Shown here: positions 1 through 8,147 of the stretch, piece by piece | How the letters are laid out: the number at the start of each line of letters is the position of its first letter | How positions within the stretch are numbered: position 1 is the stretch's first letter | Assembly: GCA_002284615.2 (NCBI GenBank) | Contig: MU069938.1 | Span: 77,055-106,252, forward strand | Direction: 5' to 3' | Origin: Dunaliella salina | Lineage: Eukaryota > Chlorophyta > Chlorophyceae > Chlamydomonadales > Dunaliellaceae | DNA: 29,198 bases | Made by a program: the position numbers and the translations under genes | The notes under the pieces: generated by a model | The model's database searches: none | What the model saw: only the letters and a program-made list of their open reading frames with translations | Told to the model about the DNA's origin: nothing

Positions 1-436
1 TGTGTGTGTGTGTGTGTGTGCCAAGTTCTGCTCATCCTAGATGCGATGTCGCAGTTTGGACACTGTAAAATTGCAAATGCTGATATGATCCTGCCTGCTA
101 CCGGACGACAGATTTTGCTGTCAATTTGCTTGGCTATTTGCATGCCAGGCTCAAGACAAGAATTCAAGGAGATGCGATTACCACATGTACAGCACGTTTA
201 TTTGCACCAACTATCTGATACTCAAGATCCGTTGTATAATATACTACGTATGTGTTAGGCACTGGATCGACAGTGGATAGTTTTGCAGGATGGTCCTGAG
301 ACATGTTTATTCTGTCACCTCGCACTTGCGCATGCATAATTACAGATGTCAACTGGCTGACTCAGTTGATTCCTGATCCCAAGAATGCAGACATGTACCT
401 GCTCATGTGCATGCATATGCATACCTGCGTACACAG
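1..436 (+). other. Intron sequence of the Rsm22 gene with a terminal (TG)n
   Basis: The window opens with ten TG units (1-20). The rest, up to the acceptor at 436, shows no homology-supported coding segment. It is interpreted as the 3' part of an intron because the exon at 437 starts mid-codon. Confidence 0.6.
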
Positions 437-581
437 GGTGTGGTGTCACTTTGGGCAGCGCTATGAGGCGCCTGACTTCATGCGCAACACGCTCGGGCGG
501 GGCAAAGATGGCATTTCTGTGCGGGGTGCCATGGATGCACACTTCAGTTATGTCATTTTGCGACGCGGGCCACGTCCTAAG
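437..581 (+). CDS. RSM22: Rsm22 exon with WCHF / RRGPRP motifs
   Basis: The acceptor is ACACAG ending at 436 and the donor CTAAG|GTGAAT is at 582. One base completes a codon from the previous exon, then 48 codons follow. The peptide begins VWCHFGQR and ends SYVILRRGPRPK, the segment that in the family follows the first Cys pair and closes the methyltransferase-like domain. The Cys codon at 444-446 is a probable Fe-S ligand. This is one of the three most secure exons of the gene. Confidence 0.85.
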
Positions 582-3500
582 GTGAATTGGGCCACATTTT
601 TAGGTGAATATGTGTTTGGAAGTGTGTGAAAGGGGCTGAGGATGAGGTTGCTTGCCTCTGTAGTACAGGGGGGGTGTGAGCATTCTACCTGAGCGTCAGA
701 GAACTTTTTGGTTGGCTCATGAATGCTGGATATGGTGTTCACTGCAATTGTTGTTGATACTCGATAGCGAGATCCTTATCAGATTGCGCAATGGTTGTGT
801 CCTGTGATTTGACTGCTGTGTGGCAGGCCAGAACTCCTTCTTTCCCTTACAGTTTCAATTGTTGGGGAAAGGAAAGAAAAGTCTGCATTAGCCAAAGGCT
901 GCATAAAGAGAGGGTTCCCTGAGTACCAAGTTAGCACAGGCCCCGTCGAACCAGTAAATTGTAATTAAGAACCAAGGGATGTAAAATGGAACAAACTGTG
1001 GGGCTCTTTTGGTTGCCAACCTGTGAGCTTCGTTGTGTTTCTCCATTTTTGAACCAGGATTGCAACCATAGTTGTCTGTGATCAATGCTTGGTTTTTTTT
1101 GCAAGCAAATGTCACAAGTTTCTGTCGTCCTTGTCCTCGTCCTCATCCCCTTCTTTGTGCTCCACCCGTGTGCCTGCTCCACTGCACGCTGCCTTACCGC
1201 TCCGTGCCTCATTCCAATGCAGGCAGCGGAACCTTCTCATCCTTTATCCGACCAGCGGCATGTGCAAAGTGTGGCCCAAGACCAGCCAATCTCTGAGGAG
1301 GAGTTATGGCATGAGATTCTGTTAGAGAGGTGGGGCATGGCTTTGCCGGAGAGGGGTGCCAGGAGGACATGCTGCCTTTGGGCGCTATCCTTTTTGCAGT
1401 TGCGATTAGGAGTTCTGTGTTTTGAAGCTGTGTTGAAACTGCATTCCATTGGTGTGCCAGGGCTGGTGGGTTTATTGAACGATAGCGCACTAGTCAAAAA
1501 ATGGGCAGCCAAAACAGGCACTTTGACTTGCAAGGTAGGTAGGGTAGCTTGCCCAGAGTCCTTCCTAATCCAGCCAAGCAGCATGGCCTGTCTTGCTTGT
1601 GAGGGATCACAGGAACCGTCCAAATCAAAACTACCTGTATTCCATCTCACTATCTCTTGTGGATGATTCGTGGCCCCGGCCGCACGTGTATTACTCTGCC
1701 AGTTGCTTTGAGATAAGTATGAGCTATGAGCATCCTCGAGGCTGGGAGCCTTGCTCGAGGTCAAGCCGCTGCTACAATAGCGCATGCTTGTCCTCTTCTT
1801 GGCCTGCCTTCTCTCACTTTGTGCAAATCCCACTGCACGCTTTTGAGTCTCACACCGCAGCGCTATGAGAGGGAAACCTACTTCTTGTTTCCCCAGACTT
1901 TCCTCGTTCCATGTTCCATGCCATTGCAGTCTTGTGCTGCTGTAGCGTGAAAAAATCTGGCCCCTTCTGTCTTCCATTTCCAGCTTTTTACTCTCCCTTT
2001 GCACGCACTCCCTCATCTCGTAGGATGCGTACACAGGAAAAGCCACCATCAGGGTTGCCAAAGGTACCACAAGGACTGGAGGAGCACAAACAAGCTCAGG
2101 CTGTGGCACATGACAGGGACGGAATTTTTGAAGGTAGCCTCGCAGCCACGTCCCTGTCAACAAGGGTGGATGCGTTGGGACAGCACCTGGCGAAGGTGGA
2201 AAGTGGGGAAGATGGCCCATGGGGAGAAGGAAACCCAGCAGCTGCTACAGAGGGAGCAGAAGGAGCAGCCGCAGCTGCAGCGGCTCAAGTAAGTGGTGCA
2301 CATGCACGACCAAGGCGGCCACTCTTTTCTGGCGTCGATGCTGACTCATTCACAGGTACAGATGCAGGGCATGAGCCCTCAGAAGAGCAGCGGCAGCCAC
2401 AGGTGGAGCAAACCTCTCACCGTGACTTTGAGGGTGAAGAGCACATCTTTAGGGATAGCAGGCATGGGAATAAGGGAGGGGTTTATGCTGACGCGAGCAG
2501 CAGCAGTAGCAGCAGCAGTACGGGCAGCATTAGCGGGGGTGGCAGTGGCAGCAGTGACTTTGATTTGGGCTTCAGGAATGGTGACAGCACTTTTGACCGG
2601 GTTCTGTCAGATGAGCATCCTCAGGGGACCCTGGACCCAGGAGCGCATGCAGAGGCCTTTGAGCGCAAATACCCTGCGCATGGCAGGGGTTTGGTGGACC
2701 GGCTCATGGCTCTGGAGGATGCAGGCATCAGGTGAGCATGCAGGCATCAAGTGAGGATGGCAAGAGGATGCATAAGTCCTTCGACATATGTCAGAATTGG
2801 AACGATACATATGTCAAAACTGGAACGATACAGAGGAGATTAGCATGGCCCCTGCGCAAGAGGATGCAGGCATCAGGTGATGATGGCAAGAGTCACAGTC
2901 ATAGGTATTGCCTGCTTTTAACCACCACCTCCACGGCTGGTGATTTTGCCAAGATGGCAGAAGCGCAGGGTCGTTGTGGTATTCATTGCCTGTCTCTTAC
3001 CACCAGTTCTATGCCAGTCCCGTACTGGCCTCCGGTCTCCTTTCGGAACTGGACATGGCCAGGTACACTCATGCATTACGCAGGCATGCAGTGCTTGGCA
3101 GCTGGATCCTGGCAGGAGCACAGGGCCACATTGGTGATTGAGGAGTGGAGCCTTTGGTCAAAACGATTGGCTGCCAGCCAAGTCAGGATTGCAGGCTTGC
3201 AGGTTCGCATTGATGTGCGAAGCCTTTTGTTGAGGAGTCTTTTGTTGACTGTGAGTGCCAGCAAGGCGTCAGGTTAGGGTGGCATAAGATGAAGATGATC
3301 ATGAAATGGGCGCCAGGGGAAGGTTTGAGAGTGACAAGGGGTGATGCGTGCGAGGATGGCGTGAGGTGATGCTTGTAAGGTTGGCATAAGGTGATGATGA
3401 CTATGATGGCTGAGATGATGCTTGCAACATTGGTGGGGCGATGTTTTTGAGGGTGGCATGAGATGAAGGTGAACTTGAGATGGGTATCAGGGGATGCTTG

Positions 3501-4709
3501 TAAGAATGGCATGAGGTGATGCGCATGAGGATGGCGTGAGGTGATGCTTGTAGGGATCGTGCGGGTCAAAGTTTCTAGGGTCGCGTAAGGTGATGGTGGT
3601 CGTAAGGTCGGCGTCAGGGGAAGCTTGTGAGAATGACATGAGGCGATGCGCATGAGGATGGCGTGAGGTGATGCTTGTGAGGGTGGCATTTGGTGATGAT
3701 GACTACGATGCGTGTAAAAATACCTTTAAATGATGCAAAGAGATGTTCAGTGTTGTGAGGACGGCGTGAGATGATGATGGCTATGGGGGTGGGCACCAGG
3801 TGAGGATGCAAGCATCAAGTATGCTCTGTGGCCACTGCAGACTGAGACGGAGACTGCATACTGCGCCTACTGTAGACGATGGCCACCGCAGACTGCGATT
3901 GTGGCCACTGCAAACTTTGACTGTGGCCTTTGCAGACTGTGGCCACCGTAGACTGTGATTGTGGCCACTGCAGACTGTGACCGTGGCCACTGCAGACTAA
4001 GACTGTGGCCACTGCAGACTAGGACTGAGGCCACTGCAGAACGAGACTAAGGCCACTGTGGACTGTGGCCACAGCAGACTGTGGCCACTGCAGAGCATGA
4101 CCGCGGCCACTGCAGACTGAGACTGTGGCCACTGCAGACTGACTGCGGCCTATGCAGACTGAGCTGCTGCAGACTATGGGCGTGGGGTCGCGTCTGCGCA
4201 GCTGGCACCTCTTGTGTCAGGTGTTTCTAGTCTAGAAAAATTGAATGTGTGGCTGCTCCTCCTCAGCTCTTGCGTTTCTTAACCCATGTTCATGACTCAT
4301 GCCCCTCACTCACCCATCAGCGCACACCCTTTTAGAGTCTGCATTGTTGTCCTTTTTCTTGTCTCTCCCTCCTCTTCATCTGCTTGCCACTGTCACGGGG
4401 TGCAGCTAGTGATCATGACGGGGATGTAGGACGAATTGCCCATCGTACCTTCTTATTTGCCTGCTGCGTTGCTTGCTATTGGTGAAAGACGGCTCGCACA
4501 GCGCCCAGAAACATTGATTAATTTTGTGCTGGCCCTTCGGCCCGGAGGGCCAGCACAAAACGGTCTCAGGCAGCCCGGAAACATTTTGAATTAGCTTCGG
4601 GCAAAAAGTCATGGGTAGAGGCCTCTTGCAAGAGCAATCACGGCGCCCGAGGATCGCTCACAAGGGGAAGAGGGAAGGGAGGGAGGGGGAGAGTGGAGGG
4701 GGAGCAGGA

Positions 4710-4742
<33 letters not shown>

Positions 4743-7700
4743 AACCATCTCACAAGTCTAAATGTGCTGCTGCTGCGTGTGCTTGCATGTTGTCTGCCTG
4801 CAGCCACTGACCCCAGATTGCTCCCCATGCCGCAGTCGATCGTGCGCGTGGCACCAAAAGGCCTAACCCTGAGGGTGCAGAGGCAGCCAAACCAGCAAAC
4901 GTTAGCGCCGTTGAAGGGGGGAAATCGATGCAGGCCGATGGGGCTCCTGAGCCTCACGATGGGGCACACTCAGAGCCACAGGCTCGCCCAAACTCATCTA
5001 GCCCCCCTCAGCCTGCAGAGCCTGCAGAACCTGCACAACCTGCACACGCAGATCTTGCTCCTACAGGGCCATGTGAGCTACAGCCAGCCCCCTCTCCTGC
5101 TGCACAACGCATGGGTGTTGTGCAGCTGTGCACCCTCTTGCTGCACAGTTTGTGGGCGGGCATTCTCCATAGGTTTGGCCTGGAGCATCTTTCTTGGATT
5201 GCATTTGGTCTCAATGTAAGAAACAGGCTGCTTAGTATCCTCTCTGCTTCCCCCCTTGGCATGAAACCTCTGAAGGCAATAGAGAGGTAAAATGAAAATC
5301 ATGAAATTACAAGAATTAAAGGATAACATGTGAGGGGTAATATGGAGATTAAAGAGACATTAAAAACGCACAACACCCACTCACCGAGAAATTTTTAAAG
5401 ATAAAACCGCAGTTTTTTTCAGCGCCCTTTAGGGTGGCTCGCACATAACATTGAAAGCATTTAGGGCTACCCAGAATAATAACAAGAACTCCTGTCTTCC
5501 ACTGCTTGCTATCCATGCTCTCCGCCTGGCTTGTGTCGCTTAATAACTTTATTTTTAATACAGGTGAGCAGCGGTAGTTGTCAGGCAGGATCTATAACAG
5601 ACCAACTTGCAGTACCAAGGTGAGAAACATGTGTTGCGCTGCAAGTTCTGTCTAAGGCACCACTGTAAAGGCACCATATTTGATATGTGAACTTCACATT
5701 CAGTGCCAGTACTTGGCGTTGTCCAGAAAGCGTGCTAAAACCTGTTGAGCCTGACGCATGCGCCAGCATCATGAAAAGTTACAGTTTTCTACCTGCTCGT
5801 TGGAAATTAGTCGTGTGCATCAGTCTCTTGAATCAAAGTGGCTGAGCGTCTTTGTCAGTCTCAAGCGCAGGGCAGTCTAGTCCAGGGGTAGCAGCGTTGA
5901 ACTCCGTTCGTGATTACTATGCAGCAGGCCAACGAATGATGGTTGGGTGCCTCAGGTGCCGAACCTGTATCCTACCATCCTTAAAATATGAAAATTTGTC
6001 AAGGTGTTCAGTGGGTGATGCCCATGTGTATCCTGTCACCCTCAGGTGAATCACACCTGTAGTTCTGCATTCAGCAAGATCTGCACTTAGGTCTCTTTCC
6101 ATTCCATCAAGGTCATTTATCAAGCCTTTTCCCTTCATCTTTGCTTGCAGTTGGACCGCTGTAACTTTTTTCCTTTCTAACCTTTGCTTGCAGTTGAGCC
6201 ACTGCGACCTTTTTTCCTTTCCATCTTTGCTTGCAGTTGGACCGCTGTAACTTTTCTTCTTTTCATCTTTGCTTGCAGTTGAGCCAATGCGACCTTTTTC
6301 CCTTTCCATCTTTGCTTGCAGTTGGGCCAGCAATAGGGAAGGTGGGCTGGACGCTGATGCTGTGGAAGCGGCAATGGCAAGCATACCCCAAGAGGAGCTG
6401 CATGTAGGAGGCACAGGTGTGCGCAGCATAGCATGCTCTGGGCTTTGTTTAAAACCTGTCCTTGCACGCTCGCAGCATTTGTTGCATGAGGGAGTCTTTT
6501 TTGGGATGCATCTCCTATGAAATACATCTCCTCTGAGAGCAGGTCTGAGTGGCCAGGATGAATTTCTTTAGGTTGTCTGACACAAGTGCATTGACTTCCC
6601 CCAGGCAAGTCTGGATAATCTCTCAGCCAATCGTGCCCTTGTATGAAGCATGAACAGAGTCCTGTTCACCTGCTTTTTGGGTGCAGGCACACATCATGCC
6701 AGCGATGGAGACGCACCCCCAAGCGTGTCAATGTATGCTCACGAGGTGGAGGACCATGCAAGCCTCAGCTCACACATAGGGGAAGAGCTCGGTGCAGACA
6801 CTGTTAAGCAGCACCAAGTTCAAGCCCACGCACGCAGCGCAGCCTTACACGATGCCCTCCCTGATGAAGTGGAGAGGGCCATGCATCGCCTGCACCAGCG
6901 CAAAGGTGGAGACAATCCCCTGCGCAGTGCACGCACAGCAGGTGGTATGCTGGGGTCCGATTACCGTGCCCGGGCCGCGGCTCCTTGGCCTCGTATCTAT
7001 CGCGAGCCCATGAAGAGGGGAGGCCATGTGATCCTGGATCTGTGCATGCCGCTAGAGGAGGAGCGCAGTGCGACACAGGGAGAGTGCCTGGAAGAGAGAA
7101 GAAAGCAGGCCGGAGCTGATGCTGGAGCTGGTGCCCCAAAGGTTGACGTAACTGCAGGGGCTCTGCACGGGAGGCTATCACGGCAGGTGGGTGCTGCAAA
7201 AAAAGTCACAAACCGCAAACCCATCCAAGCTACCTTTTTCTGAAATTGGTCAGCCACACCAACCTGTTCAAAGAAATTCCATTTGCATGCCGTGCACAAC
7301 ATTGAAACCAGCGCTTGTGCGATGTGCATGGCTCAACAAGTTTTGGTACTGTGTAATGATCTAGAAGAAGCTGTCCAGTTGTGTGGAAGCATGCGTGTTG
7401 AGGGAGTTCAAGGGAGGGGAGGGGGGGCTTATGGGAGGTGGGAGTGTGCAAAATTGTGTGGTTTCAGCATGCACAGGCTGTGTCCATGCTAGATTTGTAC
7501 ACTGTGTGTTGACATACTGCCTTTGCTCATGCCCAGTTGCACTCTCTTGCATGCCTTTTGTGTCATGAGATTCCTTTGATCAGCAGCACCAGCTGTGAAA
7601 TCGACATGCACACAAGCAGAAGCATCCTAACTTTGTGCCTGCTTTCTCCTGAGCACTTGCACACATCCATCAGGGCACATTTTGTAGGGGCTCTTATTCC

Positions 7701-7999
7701 TCGAAATCAGCTCCAGCTGCATGTCCTGAACACTTGCCCATCATTGTGTATCTCTGTACATGTCTTGATGAAGGGCTATCTCCTCCAGACCCAGAACAAA
7801 GAAAAATTTAGGATGCAACACACTTGCTGTCTGTGCCAGCAAAATTCCTAGACTGTCTCACTTTGCACTTGTCCTCAACATGCTATTCCAGGTGGTCACC
7901 AAAGCCAATGCAGGCCGGGTGCTAGATAAGGAGGCCTACAGACTTTCAAAGGAGGTCTCCTGGGGTGATTTGTGGCCTTCCTTCTACATCATCAAGTAG
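437..7999 (+). CDS. RSM22: Rsm22/METTL17 mitochondrial small-subunit assembly protein, 3' part of gene (six exons)
   Basis: Rsm22/METTL17 proteins bind the mitochondrial small ribosomal subunit during assembly and carry a methyltransferase-like fold plus a [4Fe-4S] cluster. Seen here: join 437-581, 1223-1329, 2024-2731, 6331-6416, 6687-7186, 7892-7999. Intron phases match at every junction (0, 2, 2, 1, 0), giving 550 residues and TAG at 7997-7999. Landmarks in order are WCHF (residues 2-5), SYVILRRGPRPK (about 37-48), WPRI (449-452), GHVILDLC (ending at Cys468), GRLSRQ (510-515) and SWGDLWP (about 538-544). The Cys of WCHF and of LDLC match two of the four cluster ligands of the family; the other two and the SAM-binding core must lie upstream of position 1. 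Residues 49-448 and about 471-509 are insertions rich in Ala, Ser, Gln, Glu and Asp. The middle exons are predicted only from phase and composition; the first and the last two exons are secure by homology. Confidence 0.85.
1223..1329 (+). CDS. RSM22: Predicted Rsm22 exon, start of acidic insertion
   Basis: The acceptor is CCAATGCAG ending at 1222, phase 0, matching the donor at 582. The peptide contains EEELWHEILLE. Two donors are possible: GTGGGG at 1330 (phase 2, joins to 2024) or GTAGGT at 1535 (phase 0, joins to 2037). Both keep the frame. The short form is preferred because residues after 1330 look like translated non-coding sequence (Cys/Leu-rich), but this is inference. Confidence 0.5.
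2024..2731 (+). CDS. RSM22: Predicted Rsm22 exon, low-complexity Ala/Ser/Gly/acidic insertion
   Basis: The acceptor CTCGTAG ends at 2023; an alternative CAG ends at 2036. The donor CATCAG|GTGAGC is at 2732, phase 2. The frame stays open for about 236 codons. It contains poly-Ala (about 2265-2285), a poly-Ser run encoded by AGC/AGT repeats (about 2497-2520) and a Gly/Ser stretch, followed by a charged segment with the motif FERKYPAHGRGLVDRL. A consensus-like internal donor GTAAGT at 2289 is in frame, so a short internal intron or alternative splicing is possible. No domain is recognised; it lies between conserved Rsm22 blocks. Confidence 0.55.
2775..2860 (+). pseudogene. 3'-truncated U6 snRNA retrocopy inside an Rsm22 intron
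   Basis: Positions 2821-2860 carry the central U6 snRNA sequence almost unchanged: TGGAACGATACAGAGGAGAT, then TAGCATGGCCCCTGCGCAAG. The 5' part at 2775-2783 (GTCCTTCGA) resembles the U6 5' stem-loop with its middle lost. A 23-bp block is tandemly duplicated (2784-2806 and 2807-2829, two differences), so the GGAACGATAC element occurs twice. Everything 3' of GCGCAAG, including most of the internal stem-loop and the terminal U tract, is absent. A 13-bp direct repeat, GCAAGAGGATGCA, flanks it (2760-2772 and 2856-2868), like a target-site duplication. It is not expected to be functional. Confidence 0.85.
3280..3800 (+). repeat. Minisatellite, degenerate ~30-bp GGTGATGC units
   Basis: About 520 bp of recurring GGCGTGAGGTGATGCTTGTG and GGTGGCATGAGATGA variants. 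It lies inside the 3.6-kb Rsm22 intron. All six frames give only repetitive peptides, so the ORFs here are not considered genes. Confidence 0.8.
3825..4165 (+). repeat. Minisatellite, 16-24-bp units of GTGGCCACTGCAGACTG
   Basis: At least a dozen copies of GTGGCCACTGCAGACTG and close variants stand head to tail, some with an added GAGA or GACT spacer. TGGCCA and CTGCAG in each unit are short palindromes. This is a second, independent array, directly after the first. Confidence 0.85.
4522..4560. repeat. Perfect 15-bp inverted repeat with 9-nt loop
   Basis: The left arm TTTTGTGCTGGCCCT (4522-4536) is the exact reverse complement of the right arm (4546-4560); the loop is TCGGCCCGG. It is flanked by an imperfect direct repeat (CAGCGCCCAGAAACATT at about 4500-4516 and CAGCCCGGAAACATT downstream). 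A miniature fold-back transposon is one possible explanation. Confidence 0.8.
4712..4741 (+). repeat. (CAG)n microsatellite
   Basis: Ten GCA/CAG units follow a purine-rich G/A tract (about 4665-4711). It lies in the large Rsm22 intron. Confidence 0.85.
4817..5072 (+). other. Pro/Ala/Glu-rich open segment in the large intron, possible cassette exon
   Basis: One frame is open and reads GTKRPNPEGAEAAKP, then Pro-Ala-Glu repeats (PAEPAEPAQP). Composition resembles the insertions of the neighbouring exons. A GTGAGC donor is at 5073. The available acceptors (ending 4816 or 4835) do not match the phase of the surrounding exons, so it cannot be placed in the main transcript. It is more likely intronic, or an unused or alternative exon. 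Confidence 0.2.
6141..6330 (+). repeat. Tandem array of five ~43-bp units, each with a 3' splice acceptor
   Basis: CTTTGCTTGCAGTTG recurs with the CAG ending at 6150, 6193, 6236, 6278 and 6321 (spacing 43, 43, 42, 43). Between copies lie pyrimidine tracts and alternating GGACCGCTGTAAC / GAGCCACTGCGAC sequences, so the higher-order unit is about 86 bp. The last copy abuts the predicted exon at 6331. Confidence 0.85.
6331..6416 (+). CDS. RSM22: Predicted small Rsm22 exon behind an acceptor array
   Basis: The acceptor is GGGCCAG ending at 6330, or TTGCTTGCAG ending at 6321; the two differ by 9 bases and share a phase. The donor GGCACAG|GTGTGC is at 6417, phase 1, which matches the acceptor at 6686. 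The peptide includes REGGLDADAVEAAMASIPQ. Incoming phase 2 matches the donor at 2732. The exon is supported by phase and composition only. Confidence 0.5.
6687..7186 (+). CDS. RSM22: Rsm22 exon with WPRI / GHVILDLC motifs
   Basis: The acceptor GGGTGCAG ends at 6686 and the donor CGGCAG|GTGGGT is at 7187 (phase 0). The second half encodes APWPRIYREPMKRGGHVILD followed by LCMP, the conserved C-terminal block of Rsm22/METTL17. The Cys codon at 7043-7045 corresponds to the last Fe-S ligand of the family. The first 100 residues are a hydrophilic insertion. About 39 Glu/Arg/Ala-rich residues separate LCMP from GRLSRQ, where family members have only a few. Confidence 0.85.
7892..7999 (+). CDS. RSM22: Rsm22 terminal exon (SWGDLWP)
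   Basis: The acceptor TATTCCAG ends at 7891, phase 0. It encodes 35 residues and TAG, starting VVTKANAGRVLDKEAYRLSK and containing SWGDLWP, the C-terminal signature of the family. This fixes the reading frame and the end of the gene. An imperfect 3'-UTR hairpin follows directly (8006-8030). A TGTAA at 8525-8529, the usual chlorophyte poly(A) signal, is the first good candidate seen downstream. Confidence 0.88.
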   Translation: MVTKANAGRVLDKEAYRLSKEVSWGDLWPSFYIIK

Positions 8000-8052
8000 A
8001 GTGCTCTGACGGTGACAGGGAATCCGTCAGGGTCTGACATTTGATTTGCAAT

Positions 8053-8054
<2 letters not shown>

Positions 8055-8145
<91 letters not shown>

Positions 8146-8147
8146 TC
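8055..8147 (+). repeat. (TG)n microsatellite, ~93 bp
   Basis: Almost uninterrupted TG dinucleotides with one TA near the end, 3' of the Rsm22 stop codon. It runs straight into the first B-repeat copy. Confidence 0.95.

Noticed and set aside
1330..1534. Extension of the Rsm22 exon to the GTAGGT donor at 1535
   Set aside because: Phase also fits (to 2037), but the added residues are Cys/Leu-rich and unlike the neighbouring acidic sequence. Kept as an alternative, not the main call.
1237..2220. 327-codon minus-strand ORF, the longest uninterrupted by N
   Set aside because: It lies opposite the predicted Rsm22 exons, crosses their intron and has no motif; the plus strand has homology-anchored exons with matching phases.
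2775..2860. Functional U6 snRNA gene
   Set aside because: The 3' half and terminator are missing, the 5' stem is damaged and the middle is duplicated.
3280..4165. CRISPR-like repeat array
   Set aside because: Units are contiguous and degenerate with no unique spacers, and the context is a eukaryotic intron.
4611..5290. Long plus-strand ORFs of 202 and 120 codons in the large intron
   Set aside because: Low-complexity, partly from (CAG)n, and not phase-compatible with the flanking exons.
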